Below, one piece after another: positions 13,555 through 26,187 of a stretch of 64,000 bases of DNA. The first letter of the stretch is position 1. Every line of letters starts with the position of its first letter. This DNA comes from Cristatella mucedo. Its lineage: Eukaryota > Bryozoa > Phylactolaemata > Cristatellidae. The position numbers were made by a program, and so were the translations under genes. Where the stretch lies: the NCBI GenBank assembly GCA_009760855.2, contig WPIO01000002.1, positions 5,753,501 through 5,817,500 on the forward strand, given 5' to 3'. Below the pieces are notes generated by a model that was not told the DNA's origin, did not search any database, and saw only the letters and a list, made by a program, of their open reading frames with translations.

Positions 13555-16050
13555 CTATAATAATAATAATGCACTTAATAAAGCCCCCTCAGAGTACTCA
13601 ATCACTTTCTAGGCCTCTATAAATTTGCTGCAAAGGGAAATGCTATTGAATGTGAGTAATATCATGATTGATAAACAAACAACATGAATAACATGGTTAG
13701 GGGTGACATGCACAGGGTCAGCTCCTGTCACGTAGCCAGATCTGATAAGCCTGTCGGAACCATTCAACGTCAACCTTACCCATCCGATAGAGCCAAAACA
13801 TCATACCGCGGGACAGGCAAAAACTTATGCTTTGGGGTGACCGCCGGAGGAGGCAGTCAAGGAGAGCGCTTGGAAACCGATGGCAAAGTGACTTTCGAGT
13901 CGCAAGCGCTGCTCCCAGGCTGGCACACTGTGGGGTTTATTTTCTATGGGAAGGGATTTAGTGTGCGCCTACGTCTGCTGTGGCAATTAGCACAGCGTCT
14001 GGCCACTAATGTATGCCCCACCTTCAGTCGGTGGTTGGGCAGTTTACTCGGAGCAGCGTCCAGCCTTTGATCTAGGGGTATTATCCGCCACAGCTGCATT
14101 CCCCCAACTGTCAGGATTCAAAAAGCTCTCATATATGTGCACGCGTGCAGCTATCAGGTTGCCTCGATACTAGCCCTTGCCGTACTGGGTTTGACTGCGA
14201 AAGCGAAGCCGCAGAGCGAGAGAGCAGGAACCAAGCAAAAGACCGAGAGCGAGCGTCGCTCGACTCTTAAATACCTTGCTGAGACAATGGGGCCAGAGCT
14301 TAGTGGTTTTGGGCCCGACACCATGGTCCATTACGGTAAGGAATTATTACCGTCACTAGGCCACTGGAATGGCACCTCTGTCCAGCTTGAATGCCAAATG
14401 GGTTCCAGACGATTCTTTTTGGACCGAGTGGTGGCGGAGGTTGACATGCCAGCCAACATCAATCAGCAGCTCTCACGGGTATCTGACTAATTCTAAAGGC
14501 CGAATCGCCACCGCTGGTCTCAGAGATTCCTGGCTTGCTCTTAAGCTCTTGCTCTCTAACCGCACTGGCTCCTCTCTGGCTCACTGCTCGAGGACAAAGG
14601 ATTTCTTGCCCGCTTCCGAACAGCTCTTGTTCGTGCTAGAGTTAAGCCAAGGCCAGCAAGGCGCTACATAGGCGTCCCGTCTAGACCTTAGAAGGTCTGG
14701 TAATCTTTTCGGCACGACTAAACCATTTTCTGCTGACAGTTGTTGTGTGACAGTGTCTCTAGCTGCGGCTGTTCTAGTGGGAGTCTCACGGAAACACAGC
14801 GGGTGCATGTGCTCAGTAAACGAGACTTTATTCTGCTTTATTCTTCTTAACGGGCACATATAGCTCGATCAATCGCAGCAGAACACGCGGAATACGATCT
14901 GCATTACTGGCCCGAGGCATGCTGACCCTGTGCATGTGGTTAGTGGCAGCATGAACAGTGTCAGCTAGCATAAGCACATCAATGACGAATCACAGGGACC
15001 CACTAAATGCTGTCCCAAACAGGTGTGTTTCTGAGTTCTTTTTAAATGTGGTCAAGTCAGGGGATGTTCTGACGCAAGTCGAGTGGGACTTCCAGGCTTT
15101 GGGAGAACACGAACTAAATGCACGGTCTCCAAAGGATTTGAGATTTCTACGAGGTATTGGTAGGCTGTTGGATTCTGAAAAGCGGGTGGTACGATGCTTG
15201 GCCTCGTAGATGAGTAGATCTGAGAGATAGGCTGGATCCAAAGAATGAAGTGACCTAAAAGTGAGCGACAGAACCATGATGTCAATCCGTTGCTTGACGG
15301 TTAGCCAGTGCAGGTCGGCAAGAAGTGGTGTGATATGGCAGCTGCAATGCTCACGACCGACAGGCCTAGCTGCGGAGTTTTGCACCAGCTGCAATCGCCT
15401 GATCGCACATGCCGGTAGGCCAGTAAGCAGTGAATTGCAGAAGTCGAGGCGGGATGTCACGAATGCGTGGACCAACTTAGATGTGGTATCCTTATCTCAA
15501 CAAGCTCAAGTTTTAGCAATGTTGTGCAGCTGAAGTAGGCAGATTTGACTGTGGAGCTGATATGGTCATCTAACGAGAGGTCACTTTGGAACATGACACC
15601 TAGATTTCGAGCTGATTCAACCGGAGATATGCTGGCAGAGCCACTTTTGAGCGTCAGCCTTGCCAATTTGTGAATCACACTGGGTTTTCCTATAACTAGT
15701 ACTTTAGTTTCATCATCTTTTTTTTATTTAATCATTTTATCATCGACTATCGATGGCATTAAATGTTGCTGAGAGATCTCTCATAGCTAGAGCAGAGAGA
15801 CTGTACAGCTTTCCGGACACTCGCATCACTGCCGAGTTGAAGATTTTCGCTAGAAAATTTTCGCTAGAACCAGACTGACAGGTTTGAAGTTTCGATATAC
15901 AGAAAAAAACGGAAGGGAGACCAACACCCAGATGGAGTCTGATATGTAGAGGAAGAGAGAGTGAGATCAAGTAAGATATAGAGTAAAGTGTTTAGCACTT
16001 GTGCCACTACTAGTTCCGTTGTCTTTGATAGTAACAGCATCTGGAAGGTT
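13555..16050 (-). mobile_element. L2, minus strand, split by the 1.2-kb inverted-repeat arm
   Basis: The 3' tail starts at 13555 (ATAATAATAATGCACTTAAT) and the 3' UTR is broken at 13719. After the insert (13720-14918) the 3' UTR, the C-terminal domain (161-codon open stretch 15475-14990) and the thumb (15678-15457) follow. The part beyond 15720 is a poorer match to the RT fingers (near 15760, a decayed copy of the DLSATFDTID segment). Confidence 0.87.
13720..14918 (+). mobile_element. Inverted pair, arm 2: 1.2-kb unit inserted in an L2 3' UTR
   Basis: Near-identical reverse complement of 8474-9613. It contains a 128-codon open stretch ending at 14070 (GTGKNLCFGVTAGGGSQGER, LPGWHTVGFIFYGKG) and a 117-codon one at 14137-14490. 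It carries 60 bases (about 13858-13917) missing from arm 1; that difference is exactly 20 codons and keeps the frame open on both sides. Its insertion into a recognisable L2 fixes its outer limits. Confidence 0.8.
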
Positions 16051-16530
16051 AGGCTTAATCTACACTTGTTCTCTATTTTATACGTATGTGGCTTAATAGT
16101 AGCCACTTTCAATGATGCCAGGGCCGAACTCTAGGCTGATTTATTTTCGTACGGGAGGATGAACCGAGTAAATCTGGGAACCTGCAAGCGATAACAGTTG
16201 GTACGAATCAAAAGGTCTCGTAGTCTTTTAAGATTAGTAGATTCGGCAGCAAGGGTAAGAGTGAAAGTGAATATTGACTTGAACCGAATAACGAAGTTTA
16301 AGACTCGAGTGAGGATACTACTTTATGAACGGACTCGGATTTCGCTAGTTATGTTGCGAAGGAATGAAACCAAAACCCATCGGCTCGCACATATTATTAC
16401 TCATTTTGGTCGGACAATTTCAGCACTGAATTTTGTGTAGTTCGATTGCATGCAGACTGGTACCGCTCGTTTCCTCAAAAGCTGGTGGGAGCATCCCCGA
16501 GAGGGGCCTCTGAACAGTTGTGGTCAGCTT
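16051..16530. other. No recognised feature
   Basis: AT-leaning filler between an L2 and the segment upstream of the LTR element. Confidence 0.35.
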
Positions 16531-16688
16531 GTAATGAGGCGTTGACACAAGCCGATAACCCGCTGGTAAACAGATACTGGATTCACCATCGGGGTCGGCC
16601 AGGGGACAGCCGGGGTCGAGGGGGGGAGTCAAGTGAGAGTAGGGGCCGAGGGAAGCCGTGCGCTTTGGGGCTCCGTGCGTTGGTGATA
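16531..16688 (+). repeat. Repeat C copy (NPLV-R-W-HRG coding-like unit)
   Basis: Matches the reverse complement of the 55.0-55.2 kb stretch over about 150 bases, in translation too: DNPLVNRYWIHHRG here, ANPLVDRCWMYHRG there. It ends where the left LTR begins. Confidence 0.6.
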
Positions 16689-16692
16689 AACT

Positions 16693-17419
16693 TGTACCCA
16701 GGCTGGGTTCGGTTGGCTGGGACCGGACGGCTATAGTGAGGGTTAAGGTCACCTGCTAGGCCGGGTTCGGACCTACGGCACGGCCGGATGTATGCGGTGA
16801 CGTGAGGTCACCGGGGCTCTTGGGTACGGGAAGTTGGCCAAGTAAGTTGGAGGCTCCCGGTCTCGCCGAGTTATGCACCTGGATTCGTGCAGGCGTGCTC
16901 CGGCGATGCTGCCACGCACGCAAGGGAACGAGTACCCAAGGCCCGAGTGGAGCTGGATAGCTCGCTTGTTGTTGACTTGTTTTTATTCCGCGTTCCTTGT
17001 GTAGCGTGTTCGTGACCACCGTGTGTTGGCGTCTTTCGGTAGAAGCTTACGACCGTGGTAGTTGTCGACTCAGACTAGCCAGAAGTTACTCAGCCAGCCG
17101 GGTTTTGGACGGCGTACGCTCGTACTGTTGGACTCGGAGTCGGTACAACGACAGGACTGCGGAAGCCGACTGACCCCAACTAACACGTTTGTTCGCGCTT
17201 GCTGCGTCGTCTTGCGCCCCCGTAGTGTACTGTGAATAGGACCCTCCCTGTAGACTTGTTTAGTTCACCCGTTGTTGTTGGTGCATGGGTTATCATAAAG
17301 AGGTTTAACCTGACGGCCGCTCGTCTTACCCTAGCTCGGCGGCATAGCAAGCGGCAGCTTGGCCGGAGTTTGGCGGTGTTTGGCGGGAATTAGCCTCTGA
17401 CCACTAGAACCCGGTTACA
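16693..17419 (+). repeat. Left LTR
   Basis: TG...CA bounded; contains CATAAAGAGGTTTAAC towards the 3' third. Confidence 0.9.
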
Positions 17420-18546
17420 TTTTGGCGACCCTTGCAGTGACGAACATTTTTAGCGACCTTATGTTTTGCGTGCGTAACTTTTTGTTTTGAATTTGTGTAC
17501 AGGGATAGTGGTTTTGGGCGGTATATCGAAAACGCGGCCGGTAGCTGCGTGGTGCTAACGTCACTGCGCCGGATGAGTAGGCTAGGTCAGGCGATTGGGC
17601 GTTCCTTATTGGGTGGGGGTAGGCCGGGGTCATTAATTTTCAGCTGTGGCTATGACAGCTGGAGAGCAGCTAGTATAGTCGTTTTAGTCCGTGCCAGGGA
17701 GAAGAACTGCAGTTCATAGCGTGCGTGCCTACGCTGTCTTGGGTAGAAATAACACGATTGTTATAAGTTCTAGACAGTAGCAATCTTGGGCTCAGGAAAA
17801 TCAACTGCTGAAAGCCAGATTGGCACTTGGTGTGAAGACTGCCTGCCTTCGAAGCTGAATTCGGCCTGCACGAATGCAGCTTGGACGATTCAGGTGGAGG
17901 CTAATGATTGTCATCGACCCACTTCAACATACCACCTGCATCATCGCCATAGAACGACCAAGCTGAGGAGTTGAACCAGCCACGACTGCCCAAGAGGATC
18001 AGACAGCAGCCCAGTGGGCTCCCAGATGAGCTAGCCCCATCGGAAGCCAACTCGTTATTATTGATGGACTGCTCATGTGCTGTGCAGCGCGAGCCATTAA
18101 GAGTGATGGTGCCCTTGGTCTGTTTTGTGTTGTAGCAGAGGATCATGTTGACTACGATCACATCGTGCAGCAAGGAGAGTTAGAGACTTGAAGTGAACGA
18201 GGTTCATCTGCAAAGCAGTTTGACCGATGCATGCTGACACCACGAGAGAGGACATCGACTAGTCAGTACGGCACCCGGAGCAGCAACATACGTCTTCCCG
18301 GAACTGGATCTTCTGTGAGAACTTTGTAGCTTAGTGATTCTTGTATAGCGGAGCGTGATGACTTTTGTAACCGCGACTTGTGTAGACCCGACTTTTGTAA
18401 CCGCAACGTTTTGTAACCGCGTTTAGGATACGGCTTGTTTGGCAGCCACTACTGAGCATGTTAAAGCCTCTGTGATGGCCGCATGGCTCGACTTGTGGTG
18501 GGGCTAAAGCAGACACGAGGACGTGTCTCCCCCGGAGGCTGACATA

Positions 18547-19280
18547 TGTACCCAGGCTGGGTTCGGTTGGCTGGGACCGGACGGCTATAGTGAGGGTTAG
18601 GGTCACCGGCTAGGCCGGGTTCGGACCTACGGCACGGCCGGATGTATGCGGTGACGTGAGGTCACCGGGGCTCTTGGGTACGGGAAGTTGGCCAAGTAAG
18701 TCGTGGTGTTAGAGGCTCCCGGTCTCGCCGAGTTATGCACCTGGATTCGTGCAGGCGTGCTCCGGCGATGCTGCCACGCACGCAAGGGAACGAGTACCCA
18801 AGGCCCGAGCCGAGCTGGATAGCTCGCTCGTTTTTGACTTGTTTATACCACGTTCCCCGTGTAGCGTGTTCGTGAACCCCCCCCCGTGTGTTGGCGTCTT
18901 TCTGTGGAAGCTTACGACCGTGGTAGTTGTCGACTCAGACTAGCCAGCAGTTACTCAGCCAGCCGGGTTTTGGACGGCGTATGCTCGTACTGTTGGACTC
19001 GGAGTCGGTACAACGACAGGACTGCAGAAGCCGACTGACCCCAACTAACACGTTTGTTCACGCTTGCTGCGTCGTCTTGCGCCCCCGTAGTGTACAGTGT
19101 ATAGGACCCTCCCTGTAGACTTGTTTAGTTCCCCGTTGTTGTTGGCGCATGCGTTATAAAGATGTTTAACCTGACGGCCGCTCGTCTTACCCTAGCTCGG
19201 CGGCATGGCAAGCGGCAGCGTGGCCGGAGTATGGCGGGGTTTGGCGGGAATTAGCCTCTGACCCCTGGAACCCGGTTACA
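18547..19280 (+). repeat. Right LTR
   Basis: Direct repeat of the left LTR. It has an extra GTCGTGGTGTTAG-type insertion near 18703 and a longer C run near 18878. Confidence 0.9.
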
Positions 19281-19329
19281 AACTGTCGGTGTTGGGCATC
19301 GGCTGGCTTTCTGCTGTGCGAACAAACTA

Positions 19330-21795
19330 CATTTCGTGCATTGACAGACTCATTCTCTCTCATGGCCTAATGTGCATAGCCTACTCACATCAAAGGTCAC
19401 ACACTCGACCACATTTTCCCTCTCCACCGCACTTTGGTATCATCAATTATTACTAAATCCGGCTTATCTGACCACATGCAAATCTCACTCTGTCTACAAT
19501 GTGTGCCCTCCTCATCCTCATCTAAAATCACCCGTGAATCTCGAAACCTCAAGACCGATGACATCGATGCTGCCCGCGCGATAATATCAGCTTCACCTCT
19601 GCTGGTCAATCCCCCTTCCGATCTGTCATCATTGGTATATTGCTACAACACACACTCTCGAGAAGTTTTCGCCTCTGATTAAGCTCACTGTGCATAGCAG
19701 AGTCGGGAGAGCAGCTGAGGTAGTGGGTAACATGGAAGCAGCCGTTCAGGATGGCTAGAAAGGATGTGCCATAGTCGGCAGCAGAAGAGTTGCTGTCGTT
19801 GCATAAGAATCGTGGAAGCGAATTCCAGCCTAGGACCTGCAGGTTCTTACCAAATAACCCGTGTGGCGATTTAGATGATAACTTCTGTGGCCTTTTTATC
19901 AAGAAGATAGACCAGATCAGCAAGTCCATCTATTGGATGGCAGAATTCCACCTATAATGCTGTCCCTGAATTCCATGTTACACCTCAATGTCTGCAGTCA
20001 AGCAGGTCACTAGCGACGTCTTCCTGAAGCTCATATCCCGATCAAAGAGAGGACAAGCCCTTTACACCCTATTCCCACTGTCGTGTTTCTACGAAGCATT
20101 GATCTGCTATCCAACGCTTAACTAACATCATAAGTATTTAATTAGCCTCAGGTCACGTCCCACCACCTTTAAAAAGGCTGTAGTCAGGCCGCTACATAAG
20201 AATCCGACACTAGACCAAGAGAACTTGAGCAACTTCCGCCCAGTCTCCCTTCCACCATTCCTATCAAATACACTGGAACAAGTCTTAGCAGACTTGCTGA
20301 ACTCATATATTGAAACTTCAAACCTTGCTAGTAGGATCCAGTCTGGTTTTAGAGCTAATCACTCCACAGAATCATATTGGTTCAGGTGTACGACGACCTA
20401 CTTAGGAATGCAGAAGTGAGTACAGTATTTCTGCTTGTTTTGCTCAATCTTCCGACAACTATTGATACTATCGATCAGCAAGCTCTTCCTGAGCGCTTCT
20501 CATCTCGCCTGGGCATCACTGGCACTGCTCTGTCCATGTTTAGGTCCTATCTCAGTGGGAGACTCCAGAGTATTGATGTGAATGAATAAAGATCATCGGA
20601 GGTATCTCTAAAATATGGGGAGCCTCATGGCTCCACGCTATGTCCGGTTCTTTTCATGGTTCATACTCTCCCTCTTACCGATGTGTTAGCCAACAATCTA
20701 GGCTTTCACTTGTATGCAGATGACACAGTTGTACCTTTGCTTTGATCCCTGCCAGCCTTCAAGCACCTCGAATTCTCTCAGCTCCCATGCTGCATGTATT
20801 GATGACATCTGCCCATGGATAGCAGCAAAGTTTCTCAAAGTAAATGATGATGAAACTAACTTACTAATTATGGACAAATCAAGGGTGATTCAGATATCGG
20901 AAAGGCTGACGCTCACAGTAGTTCTACCAGCACATCTCTTGTTGAATCTGTTCTCGATCTAGGTGTCAAATTCTGGTGAACTTTCATTGCACGACCACAT
21001 CAGCTCAACAGTTAAGTCTGCCTACTTTCAGCTACATAACTTTGCTAAAAATTGGGCTTATTAAGACCGGGATACCTCATCTTAATTAGTCCTTGCATTT
21101 CTGACATCCCGTCTTGACTACTGTAACTCACTGGTTGCCGGCATACTAGCATGTCAATCAGGCGCTTACAGCTGGTGCAAAACTGTACAGCTAGGTTTGT
21201 CTGTCGTGAGCGTCGCAGTTGCCATATCACACCACTTCTCGCCGACCTGCACTGGCTATCAGTCAAGCAACAGATCGACTATAAGGTTTTATCACTCACT
21301 TTCAGGTCTCTTCATTCTTTGGCTCCAGCCTACCAATCAGAGCTACACCCCTATCAGGTTAAGCATCGTTGCACCAACTTTTCGAAATTTAACTGTTCAT
21401 CTATACCTCGTACAAGCCTCAAATGCTGTGTGGAGACCTTAAGTTCGTATGCTCAGCCTGGAACTGAATCCTAACTTGAGCATTTACCTCTCCTGACTTG
21501 TCTGAAATTAAAAGGAAACTAAAAGTGCATCTATTTATCACACAATTTAGTGGGTCCCAGCGATTCTTCCTTCATGCGCCTATGTCTGTGTACAATGTTG
21601 CATGCTGCCACTAACCACACTTGCATGCTGACCCTGTGCATGTCACCCCTAGCCATGTTATTCTTGTTGTTTCACCAGCATAATATCACTCACCATTCGA
21701 TCGCGTTTTCTTTGGATCAAATGTAAAGTGCCAAGAAACAGATTGAGTTTGTTGAGGGCACTTCATCAAATGAATCATCATTATTATTATTATCA
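19330..21795 (+). mobile_element. L2, endonuclease end to 3' tail, decayed
   Basis: It begins in the endonuclease (CGTGCATTGACAGACTCA), includes RT segments (NFRPVSLPPFLSNTLEQVLA, IQSGFRANHSTES, LPTTIDTID, LSMFRSYLSGRLQSIDV) and the C-terminal domain. The tail has ATGTAAAGTGCCAAGAAACA and (ATT)n at about 21780. Many frameshifts. It is interrupted at about 19688-19860 by LINE-B sequence. Confidence 0.88.
19688..19860 (-). mobile_element. LINE-B fragment nested in the L2
   Basis: Minus-strand reading gives LGWNSLPRFLCNDSNSSAAD and FHVTHYLSCSPDSAM, matching the LINE-B copy at 53.9-54.3 kb (ISLPQFLRKDNYSPASDY, FHATHYLNWSPDSAM). Host L2 sequence is recognisable on both sides. Confidence 0.7.
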
Positions 21796-24550
21796 TGGCA
21801 AAGACCATTCGGTGAGGTGCTGACGTTCAATTATCCTTAAAGGTCAAGGGCGGAGACATCTGGAGATGAACCACAAAGCTGCGTTACACTATCGCCTCTT
21901 TCCTGTTCTCCACAAAGATAAGAGAAGATAAAAAATATCTTGCCAATTGTTTTTCTATTGCAGTCGTCAGGTCAAGGCTCTGCCTCCCAGAAGAATTTCT
22001 GGTCTCTTTGTTCTCCTCTCTTGAGGAGCATCTGAGGAGCACCGTCATTTAATCTACTTGCCTATTTCTCGAAGCCTGTTAGCCACCCAAGAGTGACTAC
22101 CAAGCTTCCAAAAGGGGTGTTCTCAGCAAGCAAGGGCCTGATTAGCCATACTTTGGTTGGCTCAGCCTGGGGCTGCTCCATTAGCCAGATCAGTGGGATC
22201 GGGGTTTTTAGCCCTTAGCCAGTTCCATACAGCTTGCAGCCTACAGACTTACTATGTACATTACGTCGTAGGCCAGCGTTAGATTGGCAAGAAACGAGGT
22301 AGAACCCCGAATATCGATGATTTTCCTATGCATTTTTGCAAAACTGAAAGGATAAGTTGCTATAATCGAGAAATAGAAAAGAAGAACTGCTTCTTAAAGT
22401 AAAAATAGATCAATGCTATATTACCCAGCTAAAAAAGAGAAATCTAGAAAAGCGCATATTTCTGCTTATAAATGATGTTCGGCTCACTCTTAGATACAAT
22501 TGGGAAAGGAAACACGAGTAGGGCGTGTGATACCACGCAAATGCACAAAATCAAAATTAAAGTTAGTAAGTCTATTGGGCGGTCTGGTAGCTATCTATAT
22601 CCATCTATACAGGCGCTCAGTCTTCGGGCTACATTTACAAATAACAAATAGCAGTCCTTTATCGGGCAATTAAGTCTGAGACAGTCAAACCATCGAGGCA
22701 CGCTGCTATGGCAAAAGGTAGGATTGCAATGTGACGGTATCAGTAAGTAGAACATTGATCGATGCCATGTAATGCCAAGGCCCGAGGCCTCATAGTTTGT
22801 ACGAAAGCAGTTCATATTCAAGAATTCTGAAAAGCTTGCACACAAAATTGCTTCTCGAAGTGCTTAAGAGAAAAGTTTTGATCACTGATGCTCTATAAGA
22901 AGCCACCCCTTCCGTCTGGAAGGCATTGACCAGAACCACTAGCCCTAAAACCTACGGATCTAAAGGACCTAGTCACTTATAGTCTAGAACAAAGTTAGCG
23001 ATGTAAGAATGAGCCTTATAATCCGACACTCTTAAACCGATGAAGGTATGTTCAACGATCCACGGTAAATCAGCTCCACAGGAGATCCGTGAGCAGCTCG
23101 GTGACCCATTCTTAACTAGGGATTTGTAAGAGCAAATGACAGTAATCAAATTGGAAATTGACCACTGAGTGAACCAGCATTAGTCTTTAAGCTAGCTAAG
23201 CAAGTGGTAGTTGCGATGCCGGAGTCGATACAGAATGGCAAAGGTTTGCAGTAGAAAGTTGCCAGCGACATGTCTCCTGAGATATAATTTTAGTCTAATA
23301 TTTGACTGCATTTTAGATACAATTAATCTATACTAATTCATGTAAATCGAAGCCTGCGTGTGGGGCCCGGGGCTATGTGCATCATTAGGCTGCAACCTGA
23401 CATTAAATTACTGAAAAAACTTAAGCAACGTACGCAGCAAAATGACCATATATAAAAAAATACAGTGTAGGACTCAATATAATTAAAATTGAACTAAACT
23501 CTATTCTAATACTAAGGCTTCCAAGAATTCGATAAGGTCAGTAGGCCTTAAAGACCACATTGATGGGTAGCAAATATGCAAGCGATCACGTTAGCTCACA
23601 TGCCTCACACAAGATTGATGACTGATCCTGGACGGAGACCCTAGCAGCCGAACCAGCTACATGTGTATTGGCACACATTTTCATCTCATAAGCCATGTAA
23701 CCACATGATCGACGACAGTTCACATCACCTACACCGTATGAACGGTGGCAATACACAAAAACGGGGTTCATTACATTCTCAAGCCATATTTAAAAGCATA
23801 CAGACCATATTAGAGCTACAGCAAATGAATCAGCGCCCTCTAGTACAGGTTCACACATTTTACATTTAGGTAAAGCAACAGTGCACATAAATTATGCTAC
23901 CAGCAAGTGAGCACATAATGATCAAGCATCAGCAATTGAGATGAAAGGAGTACTGGCCCGAGAAATATTGTCATCGAAAGCCATCACTACCGTGATCAGA
24001 GAATTGGGTATTGGATAGCACAAAATAACATAGTAATAAACAAAGCAGGCCACTGGGTCAATAAATGTTAGCCAAAGTATTCAATTGCAACCTAATCCTG
24101 ATGATCGTAGCTAAAACGTGAATTTCCTTTAGAGTCAGATAAAGTGTATCATTCGTTGTAATAATACTTGTCCAAGTGTAGGTTAAACGAGTCGATAATG
24201 GCCTGCCTGTAAAAGAGAAGCAGAAATTCTAAACACAACAGATTTGTAAACATTTTTGATTAAGCACATTGTTAGCAACACGGGGGATAGAACTCGAGCT
24301 TCGGCATTCGCAAACATTAACAAGCAGTGGCACCAAGCCAGAACCTATACAGCTTTTATAAAAAGGCCTTTACATTCAACTCATTGTTAGGATGGGACAT
24401 GACACTGAATAGATTTGAGACAACAACAATTGCTGCCTTGAGCTTCCATCAACCGGTCACAACTGATGGTTTTGGCAGCATTGTTTACTTTTAGCACAAG
24501 GAGGGTCTTCAAACGATCTAAGGCGAATAAGCTAGTTGTTCGTTTACGGT
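21796..24550. other. No recognised gene or repeat
   Basis: AT-leaning and quiet. A minus-strand stretch at 22845-22591 weakly resembles a LINE endonuclease, but I could not support it. Confidence 0.45.
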
Positions 24551-26187
24551 AAAGGCTCCTCGCCGACAGCTACCAATTGAAGCTAATGCTATTTTGGGGA
24601 TTTTCATTTAAACCGGAAGCATCAGAGCAGTCTTATGAATCGATCGTCTTGCTTTCACCCGAAAACAAGCTACCGATGGTGGCAGTAGCCTATCGCCTAC
24701 GATGTACCAAATCCTCTTTTATCTCAGGTTACTCCGATGTCATTTCGATTCTGTGTGCAAGAAATTTATCCTTCCTCGTTATGGGTGATTTCAACATCCA
24801 CTTTGATAACTTATGTGATGCCTTCAGCACTGAATTTCGTGCATTGACTGACTCACTGTCTCTTGTGGCTCACGTGCACGGCCATACTCACATCAAGGGT
24901 CACACACTCGACCAACTTTTCTCATACAAGTGCACTTAATCATCACCAATTATTACCAAATCCTGCTTATCTGACATCAAGCAAGTCTCACCCAGTCTAC
25001 AGTGTGTCTCCTTCTCTAAAATCACATGCGAATCGCAAAACCTCAAGACTCTTGACAACGATGCTGTCCGTGCGATAATATCTGCCTCGCCTCTGCTGCT
25101 CAGTCCCCCCCTCCGAGCTGTCATCAAAGAAAATATAGCTACAACAGGATACTAGCTGTCACGCTCGACGAGTATATACCTCTGACTAAGCGCATCGAGC
25201 ATCCTAGCTTAGACGGCCTATGGATTATCCCACACATTAAACTAGGTTGATTTACTCAGTGCAAGCTTGAAAAAAAGATCAGGACTGACTGACTAACGAC
25301 AGGCGTACGAGAACTACTATAGGTGGTACTAATCGATCCTAGCAAAAGCCAAGTTTCGCTTCTTTAAAAATATTGATGAATCACAGAGGCACAGTAACAA
25401 AATGCTGATGTCGACGATCAACCATCTCCTCAACCACTCCCAGATTAGATCCTTACCTGATGATCCATGTGATGATCTAGCTGATCGCATCTCTCGATTC
25501 TCTGTCCAGAAGATACACAAAATCTGGGAGTCCATCCCTGCGACGGCAGCACCCCCTAGAATGCTGTCCTTCGATTCCTGGCTGCACCTCAATGTCTACA
25601 TTTAAGCAGGTCACTAGTGATCTCGTCCTGTATTTCATATCCCAATCAAAGGAGACAACTAGTCCTTTGAACCCTATTCCCACTGTCCTGCTCATACGTT
25701 GCATTGATCTGCTGCTGCCATGCATAACTGACTTCGTTAATATGCTATTAACCTCAGGTCATGTCCCAGCACCTTAAAAAAAGCTGTAGTCAGGCCACTT
25801 CTCAAGAAAGCGACACTAGACCATGAGAACTTGAGCGACTTCCGCCCAGTCTCCCTTCCACCATTCCTATCCAAGACACTGGAACGAGTCTTGGCAGACT
25901 TGCTGAACTCATATATTGAAACTTGAAACTTGCTAGTAGGACCCAGTCTGGCTTTAGAGCTAATCACTCCACAGTCATACTGGTTCGGGTGTACAACGAC
26001 CTACTTAGGAATGCAGAAGTGAGTAGAGTATTTCTGCTTGATTTGCTTAATCTTTCGGCAACTTTTGATACTATCGATCAGCAAGTTCTTTCTGAGCGCT
26101 TCTCATCTCGCCTGGGCATCACTGGCACTGCTGTCTATGTTTAGGTCCTAACTCAGAAGGAGACTCCAGAGCATTGATGTGAATGAA
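24551..26187 (+). mobile_element. L2 host copy, 5' portion
   Basis: Endonuclease segment with ILCARNLSFLVMGDFNIHFD and HIKGHTLDQLFSY, then a linker and RT fingers (TQSGFRANHST, VYNDLLRNAEVSRVFLLDLL, LSATFDTIDQQVLSERFSSR). It stops at AATGAATAAAGAT, where an antisense L2 is inserted, and resumes at 28198. Confidence 0.88.

Larger units (their letters stand above)
16693..19280 (+). mobile_element. Non-autonomous LTR retrotransposon with paired LTRs and 4-bp target duplication
   Basis: The left LTR is 16693-17419 (727 bp) and the right LTR 18547-19280 (734 bp). Both start TGTACCCAGGCTGGG and end GGAACCCGGTTACA or a one-base variant. The flanks are AACT at 16689-16692 and AACT at 19281-19284. 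Right after the left LTR comes TTTTGGCGACCCTTGCAG, where a primer binding site belongs (TGGCGACC...). The 1127-bp interior has no gag, protease, RT or integrase reading frame, so the element would depend on proteins made elsewhere. Strand follows the primer-site position. The two LTRs differ by scattered substitutions and small indels, so it is not brand new. Confidence 0.9.

Noticed and set aside
22591-22845. Minus-strand open stretch with WFDCLRLNCPIKDCYLLFV, possibly LINE endonuclease
   Set aside because: Only a loose resemblance; catalytic residues cannot be placed and no other copy is in the window.
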